The position numbers were made by a program, and so were the translations under genes. This document shows positions 22,290-33,950 of a stretch of DNA of 64,000 bases, in pieces. The DNA comes from Acheta domesticus (taxonomy: Eukaryota; Arthropoda; Insecta; Orthoptera; Gryllidae): contig JAHLJT010002755.1 in assembly GCA_031308135.1 (NCBI GenBank), positions 1 to 64,000 of the forward strand. Reading direction: 5' to 3'. How positions within the stretch are numbered: the stretch's first letter is position 1; every line of letters starts with the position of its first letter. Below the pieces are notes generated by a model. The model saw only the letters and a list, made by a program, of their open reading frames with translations. It did not search any database and was not told where the DNA came from.

Positions 22290-23229
22290 GCAAATTCTGC
22301 TGCCCCATCATGTCTGAGCAACCAATTTGTCGCCGAATTTTACTATTTGTTCCATATGATTAAATAATCCATTGGCAGATTTATCCGCCCTTACGTCCAC
22401 AAACGATATAAATGTCTCCTGAATTTCTACAGTTTTTCCTGAACATATCTAAGAGAAGTAGCTAACTGTGATTTGTTAATTACGTCGGATGTTTCATCTA
22501 AAATAATCGCAACATGCTGGGCCGTGGCAATATCATCTTTGATAGATTTGCTCAAGAAATGGCAGAAATCAAATCATTTTGAATTCTGTTGGAAGTGCCT
22601 TTAAATGTTTTGGCAAATTCTAGGTGTTGTTACAATGTAATATCATACGTACTCAACAAATTTAGAAGTTCAATGTAATTGTCTTTGTTAACCGACTCTT
22701 CATTTTCACGATGCCCTCTGAAAGGCAATTCCTGCATTGCTAAAAAACAAGTTGCGTCAATTAGGTGTTTTAATATGTCTCTATTTTTTTCTGTCTCATT
22801 ATGTCGCATTACGTCTGATCTCAACTGAAGATCAAGTTCAGTTTCGATGCGGACACTTCCAAAACTGGTCAGCTTAACGAGTGAACGCAAATGACTTTGT
22901 GAACGTTCGTGTTTTGCTACTGCATTGGAAACGTTGTTCAAATTGCTATATCCTTCTTTTGTTCCATAGATTATGATCATAGGAAAACAGTAAACATGGC
23001 CAGCAAAATAATTTATTAAGTTTTCTACTACCTTAGTTTAATCATACCATTAGTGAGACCATACTTTTTAGTATTAAAATAGCGAAAATATTCTTCCCTT
23101 TTCTTTGTGCAAACATCTAAAGTTAGGAAGTTCCGGAACAGGCCTCCCTACTCGAATAACATCACTTTTCTCCACCAAAGTACGACAACTGAACGGATTT
23201 TTTAAAATTATACATGTATTTTCTTCCAT
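22290..23229 (-). pseudogene. hAT transposase fragment, ZMYM1/TTF-finger type
   Basis: Minus-strand reading starts at ATG 23,229. It shows a region ending GTKEGYSNLNNVSNAV and AKHERSQSHLRS, then NRDILKHLIDATCFLAMQEL with FRGHRENEES, then SIKDDIATAQHVAI, ILDETSDV, QLATSLRYV and YDGAAEFA-like sequence. This is the order of the zinc finger, the DUF4371-like region and the first part of the RNase-H core in ZMYM1-like hAT proteins; the aspartate of LDETSD is a catalytic candidate. Frameshifts occur near 23,000, 22,625, 22,570 and 22,470. The C-terminal dimerisation domain is missing after about 22,290. Its position just inside the hAT ends at 21,363 suggests it belonged to that element. Confidence 0.82.
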
Positions 23230-23595
23230 AGCTCAGTGCCTTACCTCTACGAAGCACAAAAGACAGCACACGGGAAGAACACACATAGAAATAATACGTA
23301 CAGATGAAAAAAAAAATCACGAGTTCGTATTATCACTTACAACACCAGACTCACTATGCGGCGCTTGCCACTGTGTCATATGCGAACACGTCTGCAAGCT
23401 CATTTCAGGGCCACCCTGGGTGGTGCTGTAGGCGGCGGGCCTGGGTAGCTGCGCTTACCAGAGAGCTACATACAATCAAATGGAGCTTCCTAAAAGTCAA
23501 GAGCGCATGCGCGAACTCCCTAATGCATTTAGATGGAGAACATCGCAATGCTCACTTCGGGCCGGGTGGCGGCGCTTAGTACTAGTACTAGTACC

Positions 23596-24823
23596 CAGTG
23601 GCGTAGCGTGGCTCGCACGTTTGGGGATGCTCAACAATAACACACAAAATGTCACTATCAACTACTTCATCTAACAGGCGAATGCAACACAAGGCAGATA
23701 CATTGGAACTACTTCCACGATCTCGATTGCTTTACTGCTCGTGCTCGTAGGCGCTTCACACAAAATCCTCACAGTAGTCAGGACTGCCGATGTCTTGAAA
23801 GCAAATTAGTACATTGGCTCAGCTTCAATTCTTAAACGCGAATGGCAATGAGACCACTTTGTTAATTTATACATTGCAGACTAAAATAGGCTGATTTTAA
23901 GGACAGGGTTCGGCTCACGGCGCACGGTTCACTTGCGCATGGTTCACTCGCGCGGACCACGAGAACGAATCACTCAGGGAGCACTGCTTGCATTGTGCAT
24001 TGTGCGGTGTGGTGCGAATGTGTAATGGAGAATTACAATGGTTAAATGCATAAAATGCGTTGCATGCATAATGTTAAATGCATAAATGCGTTGGTAATTA
24101 TGCGTTGGACAGACTCAAGGATGTTTTATGTTAACGCGAGGGCCGAAGGCCCGAGCCTCGTCCTCAACTTGGACACGGGTAGCGTAGCGTCACGATTCCA
24201 CACGAAAATGCGTTGGCCACGTGGCCGTGTGCACACTGTGGCGGCGCCGCGAGTGACTCGTTCGGAACCGAATCGTGCGCGTCAATAGGAGCCGAACCCT
24301 GTTCTTAAAATCTACCCTAAAATAATATGTAATCTATTTAAGGGATAATTTAATTTCTTGGATATTAATTAAGAAATAGTAGACAGGCACTATTTCTACA
24401 GTTTGTGCCCATGACCAAGCGGGGACTCCCAAGTGAGAGAGACAGAATTTATTGACCGCCTGAAGTGTGCTGCGCTCTCGTGCACAAACGAGTTTCTTTC
24501 CGCAGTGGAAGCTAGCGTAAAGCAATCGGGTTTCCCTGGGCCAGGGGTGAAGCGGGGAGAGGGGAACCTCGCCATCTGCGCATGCGTCATTGGTCGTCGC
24601 AATCTTGCGGCAGACGCTAGAAGCATTTTAGCGTCCAAGCAATCGCAGACCAGCATCAACAACCCGCCGAATTCAATCATAGGAAATCAATTTAAAATTA
24701 ATACAAAACGTGTTTCGCTCAACGGACCACGTGTAAGATTATCAATACAGTGTTTAGGGTTCTTTATTAATATTATATACGGGGATGCTCAGCATCTCAG
24801 CGTCCCCTGACGCTACGCCACTG
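23596..24823. mobile_element. hAT-type element B, 8-bp duplication CTAGTACC
   Basis: Starts CAGTGGCGTAGCGTG and ends ACGCTACGCCACTG, with CTAGTACC at 23,588-23,595 and 24,824-24,831. It is the same family as elements A (4078) and C (30,503) and has no transposase. It is 1228 bp long, of which 428 bp are a later MITE at 23,889-24,316. Confidence 0.95.
23889..24316. mobile_element. MITE nested in hAT element B, duplication CTAAAATA
   Basis: Terminal inverted repeats of about 28 bp contain GATTTTAAG and ACAGGGTTCGGCTC at both ends. CTAAAATA lies immediately outside on each side (23,881-23,888 and 24,317-24,324). hAT element C, at the same internal point, lacks the insertion (CAGACTTAAATAATATG), which gives the empty site. 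It is GC-rich internally with no coding signal. Confidence 0.93.
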
Positions 24824-24831
24824 CTAGTACC

Positions 24832-25493
24832 TCCGTCTCACTCGCTTTCCGTCTCCGTCTGCATCAGCATTGTATGCTCGATGTAGGGCCACGCTCTGGC
24901 CGGGCGCTTTCGCAAGGCAGTGTACCCTTCCTTGACAGAAATTTAAACTCCTAAAGTTCTGGCCAGCTAAAAGACCAGCTAACATGACAACTTTTGAAAA
25001 ATATCACTGTCGAATGAGAACATGGATTCATACTCGATTTGGGGAAGTTTCGTTTCGAATTGTGTTGGCAAACGCCGTTGCCAACCTTCACACAATTACA
25101 CTGTGTATATTACGTTTACGTGGTAGGGACATTTTTTTTAATTTTTCAGTTGGCAACGAAAAAATGACTACTTCCGTAGATTCCGCCAACATTCAAAGCC
25201 ATTCGAGTGGAGTTGCTGTGTTCGCGATATTTGCTAGCGATTTGTACTTTGCGGTTTGCTGATTTTTGTCATTTGCATTTTATTTCGTTCAATTTATTAA
25301 TTTAGTAGTTATAGGCATTTTTGATTTTTGTTTATTATTTTCCGATTGTTTTCCTTAGTAATCATAGTTGAAATAGTTTTAGTAGTAAACGTTGATTCTT
25401 TCCATTTAGTATTTCGTGTGTTAAATTAATTATATTGTATTTATTATTATTATTATTATTATTTGAATCCAATTTATTTATAATTGGAAAATA
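24832..25493. other. 5' flank of the DDE gene
   Basis: No coding motif is seen. A TTATTATT microsatellite lies at about 25,439-25,463, and a mainly AT-rich stretch precedes the start codon at 25,494. Element termini or a promoter of the DDE gene should lie here, but I could not define them. Confidence 0.35.
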
Positions 25494-28065
25494 ATGGATA
25501 GCCCAAGTACATCTGGGCCTATTCTTGGTATTGCACCATTGAAGATAACACGCCTTCAAAGTTCCCTTCAAAAGGGGATTGTAAATTTATATCTGGGATT
25601 ACGGAAAGAAGCAATTGAAGAAGGTGTCCATGTTACCCACACTTCTTTGATAATACGAGTGGCAACATTATTACAGGTAATTTTTTTAAAATTTCTGTAT
25701 AATATCTTTTAAAAACTTACAAGTGTAATTTTCTTAACTAAAATAGTGATGGGTATAGTTGTTAATTATCTTTAATTATTAATTACCATTAGTTATGTAT
25801 TAATAGAAATAAATCCAATTTTCTTTTTCCAAGTTATTGTGTGTTTACAGGTGGGTGTGAAATCAGTTGAAAATATTATCAACAAACATAAAAAAAAAGA
25901 AGTTCTCACCACACCCAATAAGACTCGGAAAAGAACCCGTCCAGTCACCAATGTTGACAATTTTACAAAAGATGGGATTGCCAATAAAATATATTGCAGT
26001 TTGAGTTCAGGTAATCAATAAAAATATTTATCTAAACAATTATCAATTTGTTTTATACTTGTTTTTGGGTTACTTAACAAGTACCATGAATTATATTTTA
26101 TGTAGGTTGTGGTATTTCCATTAGAAACCTCTATACGGAGATAGTGGGGGATGAATCATTAAATTTTGAAGGCTCTCAGACCTCCTTAAAGCGAATAGTA
26201 AAGAACATGGGTTTTACATGGGGAAAGGGTGACCGATATGCTCATGTGAGGGAGAGTGAAGCTGTAATTTTTAAGAGAGAGTGCTTCCTGAGAAATTTTA
26301 TTAAAAACATGAACTCCAACATGCCAAAGACAGTAGTTTTCTTGGATGAAACATGGATATATATGAATGGTAATTTCTTATACTTTTCTTCTGGAACATT
26401 AATTTTAATATTGTTGTACAATGTAATGAGCGTATAGTGAACATAATGAGAAGTGCATAAAATAAAGCAATATAAATTTGGATTTAAGTTGGATAGGTAA
26501 ATGTTACCATAGGTTTTTTACCACAGGAGGGTCTTCAAAAACCTGGTTAAAAAAGGATGAGGTAAGGGGCCACCCAAAAAAACCAGATGAGGGGAGCAGA
26601 TTTGTGGTTGTTCATGCTGGAAGTAAGCATGGGTTTGTGCAAGGTAAGTTGCAATAATCAGATTGAATAATCATACACATGGCATAATGATTCAGAGTAA
26701 GTTTCCTTTACTTTATAATCACTTATAAGATTAATTTATTCTTATTGATTATACACTGTTAATAATTTATTTTTGTGCAATTTCCTCTGAATGAAAGTGG
26801 CAGTGAAAACATTTTTGTTCATTAGGAGCAAGTCTAATTTTCAGCACAGATTTGAAGAGGGGCCAGGATTACCACGGTTCAATGAACAGTGAGAATTTTG
26901 AAAGGCAAGTTCATCATTAATTTTCATTATAGTCAAACAATTAAGTCATTATTAAGGCAATACAGTGATTTTTTGCAAATTTCCACAGGTGGATCCAGGC
27001 ACAGTTAATTCCTGGCATTAAAAATTTGGGGCCTTGCCTAATTATAATGGACAACGCTTCATACCACAGTAGATTGGTAGAAGAAAATCCTTCATCTAGG
27101 TGGAAAAAAAATGAGTTAGTGGTAAGTAACTAGTAAAAATTGAAGGTTAGAATTTGAAATGTAAAGAATTTTAACAATAAATCTTCTTATAGAGGTGGTT
27201 ACAACAACATGGTGTGGTGCCACCAAATAATGCCACTGTTGTTCTTTTGAGGCAACTGTGCAAGCTTCATAGTAATCAACTGAAAAGGTTTGCTCTTATA
27301 TATAATTTGCATTTTCAAACTGTTAATGAAGAAAATATTTTTGAGGCGGATTGTTTTCTTTTTTCTAGATATGTGGTTGACAAACTTTTAGAGGATGAAG
27401 GGCATCAAGTTTTACGCCTTCCACCATACCACTGCTTTTTTAATGCCATAGAGCAAGTATGGTCTGAGACAAAACGATATTACACAAAAGTAATAGTTTC
27501 AAGACCAGGCAGTGGCATTGAAAGAACTAAACAGGTTTGGGAGGAAGCTTTAAATCAGGTAATCCCAACTTTTTCAAGGGAATATTTAACTTTTGAATAG
27601 CAACATTTGAATATTCTTATAATATTGATAATACTTGATTGCAATTGCAGAAACTTAAAAAAATAATAATTTTTAAAATTAACTGCTCTACATTAAAAAT
27701 GTTATTATTTTTATTACTATTAATTATTTTAACATCTGAGTGCATTCATTTTAGAAGAAATCATTTAGTATTTCTCTACTTTTCTTTGTGTAATCCATAT
27801 TCCTTACTAATTATATTTATTATTTTTAATATTTATCTCAGTTATTTTAATTGTAATGTGGAATGTGATATCATCTAATTTTTATTTTTGACACATATCG
27901 CTGTAGGTGACTCCACAAAAGTGGAATAATTACGTGGAACATACTGAAAAAATTATAAAAGAATATTGGAGGAAAGAAATACAAGATGTTCCAGAAGTTG
28001 AAGACATCATAATAAATTTGGAGAACAGTTCTGGAGAAGAGGATGACAACGACAGTGAGGATTAA
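25494..28065 (+). CDS. Nine-exon DDE transposase gene of the IS630/Tc1 type, apparently intact
   Basis: Exons are 25,494-25,676, 25,851-26,010, 26,106-26,369, 26,527-26,643, 26,826-26,904, 26,989-27,121, 27,193-27,287, 27,369-27,558 and 27,907-28,065. Phases join exactly to give 1380 nt and 459 residues without a stop. Introns are 71-348 bp; seven are GT-AG and the fifth is GC-AG (AAAG|GCAAGT). The start ATG has A at -3 and G at +4. The N-terminal ~180 residues look like helix-turn-helix DNA binding with a basic stretch KTRKRTR. The catalytic motifs are VVFLDETWIYMN (Asp195), LIIMDNASYHSR (Asp289) and LPPYHCFFNAIEQVW (Glu372), with 82 residues between the second Asp and the Glu instead of the 34 usual in Tc1. 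The C-terminus is acidic. It is probably a transposase able to cut and join DNA. Whether it is mobile or domesticated is open; no terminal repeats were found. Confidence 0.85.
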
Positions 28066-29900
28066 TCAGTAAGATATTGATTACAACAAGCTTTATTATT
28101 TTTCTGAAAAATTTTGTTACTGAAATTCATTTTTTATGAAGAGAAAGATGGAATAATCTATTTATTTATAGTATGCATTTACAGAAGAAAGCTCTAAGCA
28201 TCACATCTGAGCTGTCATGTTGAATCTACTTGGAAAAACAAATTTAATATGATGATTAATCAGGTATAGTTTCAGGTAAGATATTAACCTGATGGTTCTG
28301 TTGCATGAAGCAGATGCATGATTGATGTTACAATAACTTTTCACTCCCCAGCTAACACAAAGTGCCTGGATTATCACTTCTTAATCTTTTCTTGAAGCAA
28401 GTTTGTTGATACAATTTTTTATGAAATGTTTTTCTTTATCACCAACACAAATTGTTTTTGTGATATTCAAAACATAGTTTTTTGTCTTCAGACATTATTA
28501 TTATTATAATTTGTAGTTTTCACACAAGTACTTGTCTTGTATATCTAAACGTATATGTAATTGGTCTTTTTAATTTTGTTTCAGTGTTTTGTAGCCCATT
28601 TGTAACTTTTGTAATTATTTTATTGGTAGAATTTCTGACATTACTTGTAGCCTAATACTGGTTTTGGGCAAGTGGCACCATATCTCTCTCCCTGAATCCC
28701 ACATACATTTTGAGTTTCTTTGACACAATAATTTTAATACTGAAAATAACCATAGTCTTGCCATTATTTGTTTCACAGCAAGAGTTTGTATTTAATTGGT
28801 GTAATAAATACACAATATTTTAATCTTGTAGTGCTTGCTGCCTGTTGGGAATTATTGGGCATGCATTAACTGGAATGGAAACTGGAATATAATATAATTT
28901 TCATTTGAATTACGTAACAAGTTAATGAGAGAGTTTATTGTATAATTACTGCATGTTCAGGGAGTAGTTAACAGAAATGTAGTCACAATAACAAAGTAGA
29001 TTCTATATTATTCTGAAACTTTATATGTACTGTGCCATTTATACTGATTGTGTACATTACTGTTTAAATAAATATTATAAAAATCAAAAAGTAATATATT
29101 TATTACCATATTCCCAATCTTATGTATCCCATCCCACTGAAATGGAGAAGAAATAGGTAAAAGAGAAAAGCTGTCTCTAGTAACAACAGACAAGTAGTCT
29201 TACTCATCCTCATGATCTTCTTGTCATTTAAAAAATAATTTACTATTAAAAGCTAATGAACAATAAAACAGATAAATTAAATGGATGCTTATGCAATATT
29301 GACATCCCTAGGCTGTTAGGAGCAATTCATTAGATCACCTAAAAATTACCATATATATATATATTTAATTCACTGAAATAATTGAGGTATTTATTTTTGT
29401 TCAATAAAAATCATCATTAACAGCTGAAAACGTGAAAGAATTGTTAATACTATCATCTCCAAAGTATTATTAATACAGAAGTCTGACTACAGTTAACTTT
29501 AAGGTTGTATTTTTCATTTGCACTCGACACTTTTTGACACCTCTTATGCTCACAGTTGTTGACAATGATAATTCAAAATTATCTTAGTAATTGTTCACTG
29601 AGTTAATGTTCGTTTGTAGATTAAAATCTTTCTATTATTGAACCATTAAAGGAAAGAATATTACTGTACAGTGAACAGTCTCATCCGCGCGAAATGTGTA
29701 TGACAACAAACAAAACAAAAGCGAGAGAGCTGATCGGAATGTTAGTTTCATAAGTTGGCTACGCTGACAGGAAATCTGTCAAGCTGCCGTGATGCGAATT
29801 TAGTGCGGCCTAGTACGCGGCCTGGACTATAGTCGAGTTCTCATTATGGTGTAAGTCGCAATTTCACTCTATAATAATTACATTTAACGGATTTTTTTCA
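28066..29900. other. 3' flank of the DDE gene, no further gene
   Basis: AT-rich sequence with an AATAAA at about 28,803 that could serve as a polyadenylation signal. A GC-richer patch at 29,680-29,850 precedes the right hAT end. No coding motif or clear inverted partner of the 5' flank is visible. Confidence 0.4.
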
Positions 29901-30234
29901 GGGTAAGCGCAGCTTACCTAGCTTACCTGGAATGCACGCCACTGGTAACGGTGCAGTATTATAGTGCTAGCCGACATGGAACCGAAACGGGTTCATTTTA
30001 TTTTCATCTAGAAGATTGTAAGGCAGTGAATTGCAGCCCTTTTGACAGGTCTTTATTTTTACTAATTTTACATTTACTAATTATGATTATTATCATTATT
30101 GCCAAAAGCGTGTCCAATTAATACTTGTAAATAAATATTGCTTTCCATGGAAAACGCTTGGCTTTGCTGCCAATGGCTGCTATGATAGGTTCCTTCGGGG
30201 TTCTTTCATTCGCCGCATTATGTCGCTGAAGCGC

Positions 30235-31340
30235 AAGAAGTGTAGTTGTTTTATTTTTTAAGTAGCTGCCGACGTTTTCGGTACATACCCCCACCACCGC
30301 AGTTGAGTCTCCTTCCTGTACACTTCGTGTTCGCGAACGTCCTTCTCAACGGGCTTCGTGGCCCCAGACCTGTGCTTACCACGTGCTACCCCCACGATTG
30401 TGTGGCAACACAGCGTAACAGCTGACGAATGTCATGCGCCAGGAAAGAAAAACCCAAGTATAGTGAGAGTTTGAAATACTCGGCCGTAATCGGTCGTGTT
30501 TGCAGTGGCGCAGCGTGACTCACACGTTTGGGGATGCTCAACAATAACACACAAAATGTCACTATCAACTACTTCGTCTAACAGGCGAACGCAACACAAG
30601 GCAGATACACTGGGACTACTTCCACGATCTCGACTGCTTACGACGGTGTAGGCGCTTCCCACAAAATCCTCACAGCAGTCAGAGCTGCCGATGTCTTGAA
30701 AGCAAATTATACAATGGCTCAGCTTTAATTCTTATACGCGAATGGCAATAAGACCATTTGTTAATTTATACATTGCAGACTTAAATAATATGTAATCTAT
30801 TTAAGAGATAATACAATTTCTTGGATATTAATTAAGAAATAGTAGTCAGGCACTATTTCTACAGTTTGTACCCATGACCAAGCGGGGACTCCCGAGTGAG
30901 AGAGAGAAAGATAATTTACTGAACGCCTGAAGTGTGCTGCGCTCTCGTGCACAAACGAGCTTCTTTCCGCAGTAGACGCTAGCGTAAAGCAGTCGGGTTT
31001 CTCTGGGCCATGGGTGAAGAGGGGAGAGGGGGACCTCGCCATCTGCGCATGCGTCATTGCTCGTCGCAATCTGGCGGCAGACGCTTAAGTATTTTAGCAT
31101 CCAAGCAATCAGAGGCCAGCTTCAACAGCCCGCCGAATTCAATCATAGGAAATCAATTTTAAATTAATACAAAACGTGTTTCGCTCAACAGACCACTTGT
31201 AAGATTATCAATACAGTATTTAAGGTTCTTATATACGGGGATGCTCAGCATCTCAGCGTCCCCTGACGCTACGCCACTGCGTGTTTGACCGAACGCGAAT
31301 TCGGCCGAATCCACTATGACGGTACCCTTCATTTTCAATT
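30235..31340 (+). repeat. Interspersed repeat, copy 2, split by hAT element C
   Basis: This is the inverse counterpart of 19,090-19,350. Matching sequence runs from AAGTAGCTGCCGACGT through GAAAAACCCAAG to CGGTCGTGTTTG at 30,502. It resumes after hAT C with CGTGTTTGACCGAACGCG at 31,280. No MADF coding sequence follows here. Confidence 0.65.
30503..31279. mobile_element. hAT-type element C, 8-bp duplication CGTGTTTG
   Basis: Ends CAGTGGCGCAGCGTG and ACGCTACGCCACTG are the same as in elements A and B. CGTGTTTG flanks both sides (30,495-30,502 and 31,280-31,287). It is 777 bp long and carries no gene. It is the shortest copy and lacks the MITE of element B and the nested transposon of element A, so it serves as the reference form. 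Confidence 0.95.
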
Positions 31341-31344
31341 TTCC

Positions 31345-33227
31345 AAATTGCTAAAGTTTGAATTTTTTCAGTTTCTTCCTTCAACTCCAAAATTGAAGAT
31401 AGAGACTTTTCCTTCAAATGAAATTTGTTCCAAATTAATCTTTCTTTGAAGCATATTGTTTGCAAAATTTTAGTACTTTTCGTACAATATTGTTTGGAAT
31501 AAATGCAATATTAAAAAAAATAAAAATAAAAAATTCTCAAAAAAGGCTCCAAATTTTGTCTTTATTGCTGGTGGGGAAGCTGACATAGTAAGATGAATGT
31601 TCCTGTATTCTTTATTTTTTAATTTCTCGTCTTACGAATACTTCGTAAGGCGAGAAAGTAAAAAGTATAAAACCAACTAATAAGAGAAAGTGTGTTCCAT
31701 TCAGGAGCACCACTAGTTTATCTTCAGAATGAACAAAACTTACACAACCAATAATACAAGATTAACAAATCGCAGAAAAAATAATCCATATATGTCTGTA
31801 GAATAGCTCTTGATTATTTCCAGCTCCTTGTGAATGATTTACCTTCTGAATAGAAAATAATTTTTACCCACCTTTTATGTTAGTACACACATTAAAACAT
31901 TAATTTTTCTCCAATTTTGTATTTCAGTATTAAGTAATAACTGTTCGTGCTTAGATGCTAATCTCTCATATAAAATGTATTGCAACAAAGATTCTTTCTT
32001 AATTACAGAGTTACAAAGTAGTAAGTGTGTGTACAGTGTGACAAAATGTTACCAAGAAATATTGTTGTCATGGAAATTGAACTGTTTCTTAAAATGCTTC
32101 AAATACAAACACTCCCTAAAATATATATCATTTCTCATTTTTGTTTATTTACTATTCATGGATCTTTGCTCATTTTGATGTGCAACCTGACAAATAATTA
32201 ACTTTTTGCTGGAGGCTATTATGTTAAATATGAACAAAAGCACATTATTTCTTCATCGCATTTCAATGTTGATCACTGAAACTTTTAGATTCACCATTGT
32301 TGCCAACTAAAGACTAACTTCTGAATTCAAAATTATTGCTAAATTGAACATAATATTTCTGTAGCAAGTACAAATTCCTATTACTATTTCCAAATTGTTT
32401 CTAAAGTAATGCAAACATCAATATGAGGCATTAAAAATTAGTTACTATAGAAAGACAGAAAATATATTGATAAAACTGATAAGTACTAAGACTAAAACTA
32501 TAATGTATATAAGGAGGATCACAAGTACAAGTAAAGGACAATACCTCTTAATTAATCTTTCATGTGTTTCATTATTCTCTTCCAACAATCACTGTGCCCA
32601 AAAAAATGAACATATCTCAAGTATTTATATATATTTATTTTACCCATAAATTCTTTAAGAATAACAAATAAAGGTAAAAGTTTGTGCACATTCATTTTGC
32701 TGAAGAGCACAAATATAAGCAAAAACTTTTCAGACAAGCTAAATACCACAATCATTCTATGATGATAGTTTTGCAAGAGCATCATTCATCTCTATTATAT
32801 ACTCATTGGCAGAAACTAATGTTGAAAGCAGTCAAACAGCATACCAGTAATTTTATGCAGAAAACAGAACCACGACAAAAATCACACACATACACATTAT
32901 AATGCACCTAACTAATAAGGATACACTTGGCATATAAATTAAATATTCAAATATTTGCTTTACAGAACAGCATCTTAATGAAGACACTTTCATCAGAAGG
33001 CATTTGGAATTTTGTGGCGGTAACTTGAAGTTAACTGGCAGCAGAGTAGGTACAATTTCCAACACACCAAAATATTATTACCATATAAACAATTTTTTTA
33101 ATTAGCCTCACCAAGAAATTATCAAAAATAATTACTTAAAAACTTACATTACTTAAAAAATGTTTTGTCAACCAAGTGTGCAATTTATAAAAATATTAAA
33201 TTCTCAACATAAATGAAGACAATATAC
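31345..33227. other. No gene; possible 3' UTR of the exon at 33,228
   Basis: AT-rich throughout. If the minus-strand exon at 33,228-33,508 is real, its 3' UTR would run into this stretch. A hairpin lies at 31,624-31,656, where CTCGTCTTACGAA pairs with TTCGTAAGGCGAG with one mismatch. A minus-strand frame at 31,253-31,465 is lysine/glutamate-rich and unrecognised. Confidence 0.35.
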
Positions 33228-33508
33228 TCATACACAACATGCCGCTGCACACACCAACTGACATGTCATCATATTTCTTTGCATCTCTTCATCCTGTTTC
33301 ATGTGAAAAAATGCCACTATACAACTACTGAGATGCAGGTATTCCCATTGCAACTGTTGCTTGGTTGGAGGGGATGACGAGTTGTTGGCTACTTGCAGAC
33401 CTTCCAATGCAGTGAAAGGAAGAGTAGCACTCACGGTAATTGGTGGCATGCCAGGTAATGATATGGGTGTTGTTACAGGCATGCCAGGGATGCTTGTGAG
33501 GGAAGAAC
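33228..33508 (-). CDS. Possible terminal exon of a host gene, function unknown
   Basis: On the minus strand a pyrimidine-containing acceptor (TTTGGTTCATTGCAG) is followed by an open frame of about 93 codons ending in TGA at 33,228. The encoded segment is rich in proline, serine and threonine at first (SIPGMPVTTP, LPGMPPITV) and then polar with a predicted helix around MKQDEEMQRNMM, ending in a cysteine cluster. The base composition is more GC-balanced than its surroundings and I recognise no transposon motif. That makes a host gene plausible, though not proven. Upstream exons would lie above 33,508, but that side is occupied by a GT-rich simple repeat and a LINE fragment and I could not find them. 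It may instead be an unfamiliar transposon ORF or chance. Confidence 0.4.
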
Positions 33509-33593
33509 CTGCAATGAACCAAAGGAGCAAATATATAACTGATTCAAAGATGTTTCTCCCAAAATTGAAATGTAATTACAAGTTTCAAAAAGT

Positions 33594-33677
33594 GTTGTGT
33601 GTATTGTGGTGTGCATGTGTGTGTGGTGGTGTGCGAGTGCGCGCGCACACGCACGTGCGAGCGCGCGCGCCCCCCCC
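33594..33677. repeat. Alternating purine-pyrimidine tract (GT/GC repeat)
   Basis: A long run of GT, GC and AC dinucleotides, including GCGCGCGCACACGCACGTGC, ends in a run of eight Cs. Such tracts can adopt Z-DNA. It lies in what would be the last intron of the candidate gene at 33,228. Confidence 0.85.
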
Positions 33678-33950
33678 ATATTGCATGAACGACAGTCATT
33701 TTTATTCATTTTTATTGTTTATAATACTTGGATTACAAGTTTCAAACAATGTCATTGTTCTTAGAGAAAAACAATTAGCACTAACCGTAATAATAATTAA
33801 TTAAATCATAAATTATAAACTTAAGTTACTACAACTTATTGCTTGTCCTAAAGAAATAAATAACTTATCATAAAGTAAGAAATATATAATTATTGTAGCA
33901 TTGCTCTCTTTGTCTATGATAATTCCTTAGTTTATAAGGGCAAGTTTCAA

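Larger units (their letters stand above)
21363..29944. mobile_element. hAT-type element ends enclosing 8.6 kb, duplication GTAACGGT
   Basis: The left end CAGGGGCGTGCGG and right end GCACGCCACTG are imperfect inverted repeats, and GTAACGGT is present just outside both (21,355-21,362 and 29,945-29,952). The interior holds a truncated hAT transposase on the minus strand (22,290-23,229) that fits this element. It also holds hAT element B and an intron-containing DDE transposase gene, which are presumably later insertions. If all of it moved together the DDE gene would be cargo, but stepwise insertion is more likely. Confidence 0.8.

Noticed and set aside
24984..25262. 92-codon plus-strand frame upstream of the DDE gene
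   Set aside because: No motif and not in phase with exon 1; no splice link seen.
33361..33804. 147-codon plus-strand frame across the GT/GC repeat
   Set aside because: Its middle is the simple repeat and its ends are antisense to the candidate exon; no motif.
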